A model generated the notes under the pieces. That model was not told the DNA's origin. It was given only the letters and a program-made list of their open reading frames with translations, and did no database searches. 64,000 nucleotides of DNA from Flavobacterium lacustre (GTDB lineage Bacteria > Bacteroidota > Bacteroidia > Flavobacteriales > Flavobacteriaceae). Of this stretch, positions 33,851-42,019 are shown piece by piece. A program made the position numbers and the translations under genes. Numbering within the stretch: position 1 is the first letter of the stretch; every line of letters begins with the position of its first letter. Where the stretch lies: NCBI RefSeq assembly GCF_027474525.2, contig NZ_CP114882.2, positions 496,001 through 560,000 on the forward strand, given 5' to 3'.

Positions 33851-34351
33851 ATGAAACAAATCAAAACTTTATTAATTGCTGCAATACTAATTTTAGGAGC
33901 AAACCAAACTATTAGTGCCCAAGCAAAAACTGCTCACGTTGATGTAAGCGAAATTATGGCAAAAATGCCAGCTATGTTAGATGCTCAAAAACAATTAGAA
34001 AAATTGAGTACTACTTATGATGCAGACTACAAAAAAATGGTGACTGAATACCAAGCAAAATTAGCACAATACGAAAAAGAAGCTGCAACTGTTACTGAAG
34101 TTGTAAACGGAGAGCGTTCTAAAGAAGTGCAAGAAATGCAAAAAAGAATTGTTGATTATAGAGACAATGCTCAAAAAGAATTGCAACAAAAAGAATCTGA
34201 TATCGTAAAACCATTGATGGAAAAAGTAAGAGCTTCTATCCAAAAAGTTGGAAAAGCAAAAGGTTTCCAATATGTACTTGACGGTTCTACTCTTTTACTT
34301 GCTGATGGTCCAAACTTGACTATTGACGTTAAGAAAGATTTAGGTTTCTAG
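33851..34351 (+). CDS. OmpH/Skp family periplasmic chaperone
   Basis: A 166-residue protein of normal Skp length: signal peptide about 1-24 (ending TISAQ), then AKTAHVDVSEIMAKMPAMLDAQKQLEKL, a long helical hairpin, and YVLDGSTLLLADGPNLT near the end. It should carry nascent outer-membrane proteins across the periplasm to BamA. Last gene of the operon, followed by a strong terminator. Two Skp genes directly after bamA is the usual arrangement in Bacteroidota. Confidence 0.93.
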   Translation: MKQIKTLLIAAILILGANQTISAQAKTAHVDVSEIMAKMPAMLDAQKQLEKLSTTYDADYKKMVTEYQAKLAQYEKEAATVTEVVNGERSKEVQEMQKRIVDYRDNAQKELQQKESDIVKPLMEKVRASIQKVGKAKGFQYVLDGSTLLLADGPNLTIDVKKDLGF

Positions 34352-34370
34352 TCTACTCTTTTAAACTATA

Positions 34371-34413
34371 AAAAAACTGCTCATCCAATATTAGGATAGA
34401 GCAGTTTTTTTTT
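34371..34413 (+). terminator. strong terminator of the bamA operon
   Basis: AAAAAACTGCTC pairs with GAGCAGTTTTTT, and the loop holds an extra ATCC/GGAT stem. Nine T follow. Confidence 0.92.
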
Positions 34414-34453
34414 GCCAAACCATATATTTTTAGGATATTTAAATCCAAGAAAC

Positions 34454-34461
34454 TAACTTTG
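34454..34461 (+). promoter_or_regulatory. candidate -7 box for murI
   Basis: TAACTTTG fits TAnnTTTG but lies only 6 bp before the ATG at 34467, so the transcript would start at or next to the start codon. Confidence 0.4.
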
Positions 34462-34466
34462 TGTAT

Positions 34467-35243
34467 ATGTACAACGACCAACCTATAGGAATTTTTGACT
34501 CAGGCATTGGAGGAACTTCGATTTGGAGAGAAATACACCAACTGCTTCCCAATGAAAAAACCATCTATCTCGCAGATAGTAAAAATGCGCCTTACGGTCA
34601 AAAATCAAAACAGGAAATTATTGCTTTGAGCATGAAAAACACTGATTTTCTGCTTAAAATGAATTGCAAACTCATTGTAGTTGCTTGCAATACCGCAACC
34701 ACAAATGCAATACAAGAGTTAAGGGAAAAATATGATATTCCGTTTATTGGTATTGAACCGGCAATAAAACCGGCAGCCAATAATTCGAGAACACAAACCA
34801 TAGGTATCTTAGCCACAAAAGGTACGCTGAACAGTGAGTTATTCAATAAAACCACCGAGATGTTCCAGGACACAAAAATTATTGAACAAGTAGGCTATGG
34901 ATTGGTACAACTAATTGAAAACGGTCAAATCAATTCACCCGAAATGACTCAACTGCTCCAATCTTACCTTACCCCAATGATTGAAGCTAATATCGATTAT
35001 TTAGTTTTAGGCTGCAGTCATTATCCGTATTTGATTCCTCAAATAAAAAAAATACTACCACCACACATTCACATTATTGATTCTGGTGAAGCGGTTGCCA
35101 AACAAACGCAAAACATATTGAGAGATAAAGTCGGCTTTTCTTCGGAAACAAAAAAAACTCCCATTTTCTATACCAATACTAATCCAAAGGTACTATCAGA
35201 AATATTGGGAGGAAACTATCTTGTGGAAGAAATAGATTTCTAA
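34467..35243 (+). CDS. murI: glutamate racemase
   Basis: A 258-residue enzyme that makes D-glutamate for peptidoglycan. The motifs IGIFDSGIGG (Asp11), VVACNTATTNA (Cys74) and LGCSHYPYL (Cys183) supply the two catalytic cysteines. ATG 34467 (MYNDQP) is preferred to the GTG two codons upstream. The stop codon abuts the end of a broken minus-strand gene. Confidence 0.95.
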   Translation: MYNDQPIGIFDSGIGGTSIWREIHQLLPNEKTIYLADSKNAPYGQKSKQEIIALSMKNTDFLLKMNCKLIVVACNTATTNAIQELREKYDIPFIGIEPAIKPAANNSRTQTIGILATKGTLNSELFNKTTEMFQDTKIIEQVGYGLVQLIENGQINSPEMTQLLQSYLTPMIEANIDYLVLGCSHYPYLIPQIKKILPPHIHIIDSGEAVAKQTQNILRDKVGFSSETKKTPIFYTNTNPKVLSEILGGNYLVEEIDF

Positions 35244-35547
35244 TTATTCGAATTTTCGTTTAACAAACCAGATTCCGTCTAAACATAAATTCAATGATAT
35301 TTTATGGTAATTCTCTTTGATAAGACCGTTACTGATTTTCCCTTTTTGCCCGTAAGAATAGGTCACATTTATGGCCGAAAATGTATTTTCGACAGGAAGA
35401 GACACTCCAAAAGAAACAGAGCTGTTATTGATTCTTTGATTATTAATTTCTAAAAAAACCAGTATCGTAATTGACTCCCGCAGCATATTGAATTCGGTCG
35501 AAATAACTTTTATACGACTTTCGTTTTTTATTAGATGTAAAATCTAT
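35244..35547 (-). pseudogene. 3' remnant of an outer-membrane protein gene, frameshifted
   Basis: On the minus strand one frame reads TSNKKRKSYKSYFDRIQYAAGVNYDTGF and then breaks at a run of seven T (plus-strand A at 35452-35458). With six T it would continue as LEINNQRINNSSVSFGVSLP up to the natural end SLNLCLDGIWFVKRKFE. The joined text looks like the last ~90 residues of a flavobacterial FadL/porin-like outer-membrane protein. A TGA at 35548-35550 and loss of similarity beyond it show that the 5' part is missing. A sequencing error could explain the frameshift but not the truncation. Confidence 0.65.
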
Positions 35548-35651
35548 TCAGAAAAACAAAGTTATCATTGCCGAAAAAGAATCCCAATCAGTGAAAGTTA
35601 TAAAAATTCTTTCTTTGAAAAAATCCGTTTATAACATTCCAAAAGTGGTCA

Positions 35652-36167
35652 TTACTCTTCTTTAAACCAACTCGAATACATAACGTAATTATTCGAAATG
35701 CGTTCTATTTCACCCGCAAAATCAGATTGGTCGATGTCTTTTACTTTTTTGGCAGGAACACCAGCATAAATACTTCCGGAAGCTACAACTGTATTCTGAG
35801 TAATGACAGCACCTGCGGCAATAATAGCGTTACTTTCTATAATACAATTATCCATTACAATAGCCCCCATTCCAATCAACACATTGTCATGAATGGTACA
35901 ACCATGAACTATGGCATTGTGACCAATAGAAACATTATTCCCAATAATTGTCGGGTGTTTTTGATACGTACAATGAACAATCGCACCGTCTTGAATATTG
36001 ACTTTATTACCAATTTTAATGAAGTTCACATCACCTCTAATCACGGTATTAAACCACACACTGCAAGAATGACCAAAAGTCACATCTCCTACTATGGTCG
36101 CATTTTCGGCTACATAACAATCCTCCGGTATTGAGGGTGATTTTCCGTTGACTGCTTTTATAAGCAT
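35652..36167 (-). CDS. gamma carbonic anhydrase family protein
   Basis: A 171-residue left-handed beta-helix protein made of hexapeptide repeats (VGDVTFGHSCSVWFNTVIRGD; NVSIGHNAIVHGCTI; VLIGMGAIVMD). Three histidines in the SIGHNAIVHG and THC-like positions match the metal site of gamma carbonic anhydrases such as YrdA/PaaY. Activity as a carbonic anhydrase or thioesterase is not certain in this family. It follows the PorP gene by 15 bp on the same strand. The minus-strand remnant gene begins past its stop. Confidence 0.88.
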   Translation of the reverse strand: MLIKAVNGKSPSIPEDCYVAENATIVGDVTFGHSCSVWFNTVIRGDVNFIKIGNKVNIQDGAIVHCTYQKHPTIIGNNVSIGHNAIVHGCTIHDNVLIGMGAIVMDNCIIESNAIIAAGAVITQNTVVASGSIYAGVPAKKVKDIDQSDFAGEIERISNNYVMYSSWFKEE

Positions 36168-36182
36168 GTTATAAAGTTTAAA

Positions 36183-37169
36183 TTAATTAATTGCAGGACA
36201 GTTACAATCGTATTTTTCAGGTCTGCAGAACAAGTTGATTCCAAGTGTAATTTGGTGGTAACCACCAGTATCAAATTTTACATCCCCAGAAACCTTAGAA
36301 TAGGTATAAGCAAACATAAATTTATCAAAATTTACGCCGACAATAGGAGTAATGTATTGCAGATTTTGTTTTGAAACACCACTTGTAGTAGAATATTCCG
36401 CTCCATCAAAACTTCTTCGATACGATAATCCACCCCAAACTTGTCCAAAATCTAATTCTTTGTATGCTTTGATATTAAGGTCAATTGATTTTTCTTTAGT
36501 TTGATCAACTACCTGAAACATGATAGAAGGTTCCCATAAAATCTTGTCTTTATTTCCAAAAACATATCCTGCACTCAAAAGATATTTTCGGAGATTATCA
36601 CTTTCAAATTCGGTATACAGTTCTCTTCTGGTTTCAACTGCACCTTGAACAGTGGCATGGGCATAAAAATTTAAATAATTATAAGAAACTCCAAAATCTA
36701 CATTAAAATAAGAGTCTTTTTGAATTTGGCCAAAAACTATCGGGTCAAAATCAGTAAATTGAGTTTCATCTAATTGGTTTTGGATTAATCCAGCACTCAT
36801 ACCAAAAGACAACTGATTTAAATCAATCTCATCTCTCGAAAACATGATATGATAGGCGTATGAAAATTTTACCCCTTTTTGAGAATGATATCCATTTTTA
36901 TCATTAAAAAGAATAATTCCTGCTCCGGATTTCTCCCCAACTCTTCCATTAAAACTTAAGGTTTGCAACTCTGGCGCATCATTTTGGTTGAACCATTGTT
37001 TGCGTCCCGTTAACCTTAATTTTGAACAATTTGCGGCTCCTGCCATCGAAGGATGAATTAAATAATAATTATCTGATAAATAATCAGAATAAACAGGAAT
37101 TCCTTCTTGTGAATATGAATATGTTGATATAAAAAAGAGGGCTATTAATACTTTAATTTTGATATACAT
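36183..37169 (-). CDS. PorP/SprF family type IX secretion membrane protein
   Basis: A 328-residue outer-membrane beta-barrel protein. Signal peptide MYIKIKVLIALFFISTYSYS, then the family opening QEGIPVYSDYLSDNYYLIHPSMAGAANCSKLRLTGRKQW. The barrel runs to the end (FMFAYTYSKVSGD; HQITLGINLF). PorP/SprF proteins work with type IX cargo and often sit beside large adhesin genes; this one does not, so its partner is elsewhere or housekeeping. An upstream extension to 37235 is possible but gives a poor signal peptide. Confidence 0.88.
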   Translation of the reverse strand: MYIKIKVLIALFFISTYSYSQEGIPVYSDYLSDNYYLIHPSMAGAANCSKLRLTGRKQWFNQNDAPELQTLSFNGRVGEKSGAGIILFNDKNGYHSQKGVKFSYAYHIMFSRDEIDLNQLSFGMSAGLIQNQLDETQFTDFDPIVFGQIQKDSYFNVDFGVSYNYLNFYAHATVQGAVETRRELYTEFESDNLRKYLLSAGYVFGNKDKILWEPSIMFQVVDQTKEKSIDLNIKAYKELDFGQVWGGLSYRRSFDGAEYSTTSGVSKQNLQYITPIVGVNFDKFMFAYTYSKVSGDVKFDTGGYHQITLGINLFCRPEKYDCNCPAIN

Positions 37170-37280
37170 TGAGGGTAAGTTTATATAAAAAACAACTACT
37201 AAAAATAACAAAAAGGACAAACAAAAAAAGGACAATTGTATTGATAACTAAAATAAAACTGATTTATTTCATTTAAAACT

Positions 37281-37288
37281 CAAATATA
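37281..37288 (-). promoter_or_regulatory. candidate -7 box for PorP/SprF gene
   Basis: On the minus strand TATATTTG fits TAnnTTTG and would give a leader of about 105 nt. No -33 element was identified. Confidence 0.3.
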
Positions 37289-37312
37289 GGTATTCGTAGA
37301 AAATAACTTTAC

Positions 37313-37320
37313 TAAATTTG
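37313..37320 (+). promoter_or_regulatory. candidate -7 box for nfu gene
   Basis: TAAATTTG fits TAnnTTTG, 18 bp before the start codon; leader about 12 nt. No TTG at the -33 position. Confidence 0.4.
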
Positions 37321-37338
37321 TAAAAAATTACAAGAATC

Positions 37339-38238
37339 ATGACAAAAGTTATCATAAGGGATACCCAAAACCCTACTATATTAAAGTTTGAATTTCCAGA
37401 TTTCATAACCCAAAACGAAAGCTTTGAATTTAAAAATATTGACGAAGCAAAAGCATCCCCTCTTGCTCAACAACTTTTTTACCTGCCTTTCGTAAAGACG
37501 GTTTACATTTCAGGAAATTTTATTGCTATCGAAAAATTCAGCATTGTAGAATGGGAAGATGTTCAAGTAGCCGTAGCAGAGCAAATTGAAACCTATGTAA
37601 ATAATGGCGGAATCATCATTTCCGAGAACGAAAACAAAACCAAAAAACAACCTGTTACTGTTTACGGAGAAACGACTCCAAATCCTTCGGCATTAAAATT
37701 TGTTGTAAGCAGAATGCTTACTAAAAATGCCGTTGAATTCAAAAACATTGATCAAACAGCTTCCTCTCCATTAGCAAAAGAATTATTCAAATTTGCTTAT
37801 GTAAAAGAAATTTTCATCGATGAAAACTACATCTCTGTAACTAAATATGAAGTCAATAACTGGGAAGAAATAACCCTGGAATTAAGAAGTTTCATCAAAC
37901 AATTTATAGAAAACGGCGGAACTGTTTTAGACGAAAACTTCATTCAGGCGGCGACAGCTGAAGAAAGCGCTAAAACACAAGATTTTGACAATCTCGATGT
38001 TACTTCGCAACAAATTATAAATATATTAGAAGAATATGTAAAACCAGCCGTAGCAGCCGACGGAGGAAATATTGCTTTTGATTCTTACAACGAAACCGAT
38101 AAAACCGTAAAAGTGATTTTACAAGGAGCGTGCAGCGGTTGCCCTTCTTCGACATTTACTTTAAAAAGTGGTATCGAAAATATGCTAAAAAGCATGTTGA
38201 ATGATGAAAACATTAAAGTGGAAGCGATAAACGCATAA
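37339..38238 (+). CDS. NifU/Nfu family Fe-S cluster scaffold
   Basis: A 299-residue protein with two tandem Nfu N-terminal modules (residues about 1-90 and 105-195, each with the NPTxLKFxF, F.NID.A.ASPLAxxLF and V.xxxI pattern) and a C-terminal NifU domain (about 215-299) with the cluster-binding CSGC (Cys265, Cys268). It should assemble or carry Fe-S clusters to target enzymes. Two N-modules rather than one is the common flavobacterial layout. A hairpin without U-run follows the stop. Confidence 0.9.
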   Translation: MTKVIIRDTQNPTILKFEFPDFITQNESFEFKNIDEAKASPLAQQLFYLPFVKTVYISGNFIAIEKFSIVEWEDVQVAVAEQIETYVNNGGIIISENENKTKKQPVTVYGETTPNPSALKFVVSRMLTKNAVEFKNIDQTASSPLAKELFKFAYVKEIFIDENYISVTKYEVNNWEEITLELRSFIKQFIENGGTVLDENFIQAATAEESAKTQDFDNLDVTSQQIINILEEYVKPAVAADGGNIAFDSYNETDKTVKVILQGACSGCPSSTFTLKSGIENMLKSMLNDENIKVEAINA

Positions 38239-38242
38239 AGCA

Positions 38243-38267
38243 TCAGTTTAAAAACAAATTAAACTGA
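38243..38267 (+). terminator. hairpin after nfu gene
   Basis: A 9-bp stem TCAGTTTAA/TTAAACTGA with a 7-nt loop begins 5 bp past the stop. There is no T run, so termination is uncertain. Confidence 0.4.
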
Positions 38268-38379
38268 CGAAATGAACGTAACTAATTGACAATGTTAATG
38301 TTGAATTAAAAAATACTTGATTTTTGATTTAATTTTTTTAAAAAAGGTACATTTAATATCTAATTTAAAAATAGAAATC

Positions 38380-38580
38380 ATGTCAGTATTAAAAGTAATT
38401 GAAGTACTAGCTAATTCAGAAATTAGTTGGGAAGACGCAACCCGAAAAGGAGTTGCCAAAGCGGCTAAATCAGTAAAAAATATACGCTCTGTATATGTTA
38501 AAGATCATAGCGCAGCTGTTGAAGAAGGTAAGATTACAGAGTATAGAGTCACTTTAAAATTAACTTTCGAACTCGAATAG
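38380..38580 (+). CDS. dodecin family flavin-binding protein
   Basis: A 66-residue protein that assembles as a dodecamer and binds flavin for storage or protection. The family pattern is clear: VLKVIEVLANSEISWEDATRKGVAKAAKSVKNI, then VYVKDHSA and ITEYRVTLKLTFELE. The open frame extends upstream to a TTG at 38317, but the ATG at 38380 matches the usual start. Own terminator 23 bp after the stop. Confidence 0.9.
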   Translation: MSVLKVIEVLANSEISWEDATRKGVAKAAKSVKNIRSVYVKDHSAAVEEGKITEYRVTLKLTFELE

Positions 38581-38603
38581 ATTAATTTAAATACATTAAT
38601 TTT

Positions 38604-38630
38604 AGGCGTTTCATCAGAAACGCCTTTTTT
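38604..38630 (+). terminator. terminator after dodecin gene
   Basis: A 9-bp stem AGGCGTTTC/GAAACGCCT with loop ATCA is followed by TTTTT. Confidence 0.92.
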
Positions 38631-38657
38631 ATTTATTCCTTTTAGAAGTAAATCCCA

Positions 38658-40676
38658 ATGAACGAACTACAATTTGAAACCAGTCCATATTTATTACAAC
38701 ACGCCAGTAATCCTGTACATTGGAAAGCATGGAATACTAATTCCTTGTCAGAAGCAAAAGACAAAAACAAACTTATTATTGTAAGTATTGGTTATTCTGC
38801 TTGTCATTGGTGTCATGTGATGGAACACGAAAGCTTTGAGGATAATGCAGTTGCATCGGTAATGAATGACCATTTCATCAACATCAAAGTTGATCGTGAA
38901 GAACGACCGGATGTAGATGCCGTTTATATGAAAGCAGTTCAAATCATGACGGGTCGAGGAGGCTGGCCATTGAATGTAGTCACACTTCCGGACGGAAGAC
39001 CAGTTTGGGGTGGAACCTACTTCAGAAAAGAAGAATGGATACAAACTCTGGACCAATTACAAGAAATGTATCAGGTTACTCCCGAAAAAATGATTGAATA
39101 TGCGGAAAAACTTCATGAAGGGATACAATCAATTGAAATAGTACAAAGCGATTCAAAAGAAGATTCGGTCAATCAGAAACAAGTCGAGTCTTTAGTAGAA
39201 AAGTGGAAAAAAAGTTTCGATTGGGAATTTGGTGGAATGGCAAGAGCTCCAAAGTTTATGATGCCTAATAATTATCAATTTCTAATGCGTTTTGCCCATC
39301 AAAAAAAAGATTCCGAATTACTTGATTTTGTAAATCTGACGTTAACAAAAATGGCTTACGGAGGTCTTTTTGACACTATTGACGGAGGATTTTCACGTTA
39401 TTCTGTTGACATGAAATGGCATGTTCCCCATTTTGAAAAAATGCTTTATGACAACGGACAATTGGTTTCTTTATACAGCGATGCTTACAAGTTGACAAAA
39501 AAACCTTTGTATAAAGAAGTCATAGAAAAAACGCTACGCTTTGTCGAGAAAGAGTGGCTTACCGCTGAAGGAGGTTTTTATTCGGCTCTTGATGCGGACA
39601 GTTTGAACGAAAAAAACCATCTGGAAGAAGGTGCTTTTTATGTTTGGAAAATAGCGCAATTGAAAACAATCCTAAAAGATGATTTCGATTTATTCAGCCA
39701 AGTTTTTAATTGCAACAGTTTTGGTTTATGGGAAGACGAAAATTATGTTTTGATTCAGAATCAACCTTTAGAAAAAATAGCTGAACAAAATAACATCTCA
39801 GCAATAGAGCTTCAGACGAAAAAGAAAAACTGGGAATATTTACTGTATATCGAAAGAGAAAAACGATCCAAACCCAGACTTGACGATAAATGCCTGACTT
39901 CCTGGAACGCCATAATGTTAAAAGGATACATTGATGCCTATAAAGCATTGAAGGATGAAAAATACTTAAATATTGCGCTGAAAAATGCCGCTTTTATTAG
40001 CAAAAATCTTTGGTCAACTGAAGGCAATTTAAACCATAATTATAAAAACGGAAAAAGCACCATCAACGGATATCTCGAAGATTATTGCTTTGTTATTGCT
40101 GCATTTATTGGGCTATACGAAGTGACTTTGGATGAAAAATGGTTAAATGATGCCAAACAACTTACCGATTATAGTTTGGAACATTTCTATGATGAGAAAA
40201 AATCTTTTTTTGCATTTACTTCAAATCTGGATGTAGCTTTAATCAGTACACATTATGAAACCGAAGATAATGTGATTCCGGCATCCAACTCGGTTATGGC
40301 AAAAAACATGTATCAATTGAGCATTTATTTCAACAACTCTTATTACGAAAAAATTAGTGAGCAAATGCTCCACCTTGTCATTCCTGGGATTGATTATCCA
40401 TCGGCATTCTCCAATTGGTTGGATTTGGGATTAAATTATTCCGGAGAAAACCGGGAATTAGCCATTTGTAGTGCCGAAGCTAAAACTTATTGCCAAGAAA
40501 TTAACGGTTTATATATTCCAAATATAGTTTTAGCAGGAACCCAAAAAACCAGTACTCTTCCGTTTTTAAAAGATAGATATACGAACGAAAAAAACCTGTT
40601 TTACATTTGCCAAAACAAAACCTGTCAAATGCCACTGTCTGATTTTCAACAAATTATTAATGATTTAAAAACCTAA
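38658..40676 (+). CDS. DUF255 thioredoxin domain protein (YyaL/SSP411 family)
   Basis: A 672-residue protein with an N-terminal thioredoxin-like domain (SNPVHWKAW; SIGYSACHWCHVMEHESF with Cys49 and Cys52; VDREERPDVD) and a C-terminal (alpha/alpha)6-barrel like N-acylglucosamine epimerases or glycosidases (GGMARAPKF; GGFSRYSVDMKWHVPHFEKMLYDN; KCLTSWNAIMLKG). The family is widespread and its reaction is unknown. No signal peptide. Probably monocistronic; a small helical protein gene follows 50 bp later. Confidence 0.88.
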   Translation: MNELQFETSPYLLQHASNPVHWKAWNTNSLSEAKDKNKLIIVSIGYSACHWCHVMEHESFEDNAVASVMNDHFINIKVDREERPDVDAVYMKAVQIMTGRGGWPLNVVTLPDGRPVWGGTYFRKEEWIQTLDQLQEMYQVTPEKMIEYAEKLHEGIQSIEIVQSDSKEDSVNQKQVESLVEKWKKSFDWEFGGMARAPKFMMPNNYQFLMRFAHQKKDSELLDFVNLTLTKMAYGGLFDTIDGGFSRYSVDMKWHVPHFEKMLYDNGQLVSLYSDAYKLTKKPLYKEVIEKTLRFVEKEWLTAEGGFYSALDADSLNEKNHLEEGAFYVWKIAQLKTILKDDFDLFSQVFNCNSFGLWEDENYVLIQNQPLEKIAEQNNISAIELQTKKKNWEYLLYIEREKRSKPRLDDKCLTSWNAIMLKGYIDAYKALKDEKYLNIALKNAAFISKNLWSTEGNLNHNYKNGKSTINGYLEDYCFVIAAFIGLYEVTLDEKWLNDAKQLTDYSLEHFYDEKKSFFAFTSNLDVALISTHYETEDNVIPASNSVMAKNMYQLSIYFNNSYYEKISEQMLHLVIPGIDYPSAFSNWLDLGLNYSGENRELAICSAEAKTYCQEINGLYIPNIVLAGTQKTSTLPFLKDRYTNEKNLFYICQNKTCQMPLSDFQQIINDLKT

Positions 40677-40726
40677 TGCTGAAAAAAATTGTTTATCATT
40701 GTTGCTTAATCAAATTTTAAGATATT

Positions 40727-41113
40727 ATGGGAGTATCATCATTTTTTAAAAATTTATTTGGCTCTGCCAAAGAAACTGCAACAGAATTTGCTGATAAAGC
40801 CGAAGCGGCAACTGAGCAAGTTAAAGAAGCTGCGGCTCCTTATCTGGAAAAAGCGGAAGTTTATGCCGAACAAGCCAAGGAAGTTGTTACCGAATATGCT
40901 GAAAAAGCCGCTGATGCCTTAGAAAAAGTAGTAGAAAACGTAAAAGGAAATACAACATTTACAACCGAAAAAACAGAAGATATAACTCATGAAGTTGTAA
41001 TTGAAACTTCAAAAACTTTAGACGCTACTGAAGAAAAAGCAGCTAAATTAGCCGAAGATGTTGATACAGAAATCTTAGAAACTCCCAAGAAAATTGAAGA
41101 AGACGCTGATTAG
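40727..41113 (+). CDS. Ala/Glu-rich amphipathic helical protein
   Basis: A 128-residue protein with almost no hydrophobic core. After MGVSSFFKNLFGSAKE it consists of 11-residue-like amphipathic repeats (ATEFADKAEAATEQVKEAAAPYLEKAEVYAEQAKEV), resembling LEA or apolipoprotein helices and YtxH-like proteins. It contains no Cys and is very acidic. I recognise no defined family. A membrane-surface or stress-protective role is only inferred. The adjacent mscS gene suggests envelope or osmotic stress, but a terminator lies between. Confidence 0.65.
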   Translation: MGVSSFFKNLFGSAKETATEFADKAEAATEQVKEAAAPYLEKAEVYAEQAKEVVTEYAEKAADALEKVVENVKGNTTFTTEKTEDITHEVVIETSKTLDATEEKAAKLAEDVDTEILETPKKIEEDAD

Positions 41114-41131
41114 TTTCAAAAAAATAATTTA

Positions 41132-41139
41132 TATCTTTG
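41132..41139 (+). promoter_or_regulatory. candidate -7 box for mscS, upstream of a hairpin
   Basis: TATCTTTG fits TAnnTTTG. The transcript would start near 41146 and run straight through the terminator hairpin at 41153-41178 before the mscS ATG at 41191. Confidence 0.4.
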
Positions 41140-41152
41140 TTTCATAAATACA

Positions 41153-41178
41153 AACCTTCTCTTTTGAGAGGGTTTTTT
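41153..41178 (+). terminator. terminator or leader attenuator before mscS
   Basis: A 9-bp stem AACCTTCTC/GAGAGGGTT (one wobble, loop TTTT) is followed by TTTT. It ends the upstream gene but also lies inside the predicted mscS leader. Confidence 0.7.
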
Positions 41179-41190
41179 ATTATATAAAAT

Positions 41191-42018
41191 ATGAATCTCA
41201 ATCCAAATCAATTAACTGATTATGCCAATACTTTTATAACTGTATTGGTTGATTATTCCCCTAAAGTAATTTCAGCTTTTTTAATCCTGTTTATAGGACT
41301 CTATACGATTCGCCTCATCAATAGATTCATCAGGCGAATCATGATTAAAAGGCAATTAGACCCTACATTAACCAAGTTTTTAGCTGATATTCTACTTTGG
41401 GTTTTACGCGTACTTTTATTTGTAACGTTTATCTCAAAATTAGGCATAGAAACGTCTTCTTTTGTAGCTATTTTAGGAGCGATGGGACTTGCTGTCGGGC
41501 TATCACTTCAAGGTTCTTTATCTAATTTTGCAGGAGGAATGCTAATCATATTATTCAAACCATTCAAAGTTGGAGACACTATTGAAGCACAAGGTGTGAC
41601 AGGAAGTGTTAGCGAAATACAAATTTTTGTAACTAAATTAATTACGCCAAACAATCAAACTATTTTCGTTCCGAACGGCTCGTTATCAAATGGTACAATT
41701 ATCAATTATTCTTTACAAGGATACAGAAGAGCGGATTTAACTATTGCTATTTCTTACGATACCGATATTAAAAAAGCGAAAGATATTATTACTGAAGTTT
41801 TAAAATCAAATCCAAAAATTCTTCAAACACCCGCAGCCGAAGTTTCTGTAAAAAACTTAACAGACAATGCTATTCAACTGGCGGTGAGACCATGGGCAAA
41901 CAATGAAGATTTTGGCGCTGTTTTCGCTGAAACTTTAGAAAACTGCAAATTAGCATTTGATAAAGAAGGTATTATTATTCAGCCTTTTGTAAAAGAATTA
42001 GCCAAAAATCAATCTTAA
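41191..42018 (+). CDS. mscS: small-conductance mechanosensitive channel MscS
   Basis: A 275-residue inner-membrane channel that opens under membrane tension to release solutes on osmotic downshock. Three transmembrane helices (about 23-45, 66-88, 92-112); the pore helix is ILGAMGLAVGLSLQGSLSNFAGG, typical of TM3. The MscS beta domain follows (GDTIEAQGVTGSVSEI; NQTIFVPNGSL). Length matches E. coli MscS. It ends 1 bp from the convergent tsaB. Confidence 0.93.
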   Translation: MNLNPNQLTDYANTFITVLVDYSPKVISAFLILFIGLYTIRLINRFIRRIMIKRQLDPTLTKFLADILLWVLRVLLFVTFISKLGIETSSFVAILGAMGLAVGLSLQGSLSNFAGGMLIILFKPFKVGDTIEAQGVTGSVSEIQIFVTKLITPNNQTIFVPNGSLSNGTIINYSLQGYRRADLTIAISYDTDIKKAKDIITEVLKSNPKILQTPAAEVSVKNLTDNAIQLAVRPWANNEDFGAVFAETLENCKLAFDKEGIIIQPFVKELAKNQS

Positions 42019-42019
42019 T

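Noticed and set aside
35535..35665. Plus-strand open frame (VKSIQKNKVIIAEKE...) beside the broken outer-membrane gene
   Set aside because: No start codon and overlap with the gamma carbonic anhydrase 3' end; possibly a remnant, but not supportable as a gene.
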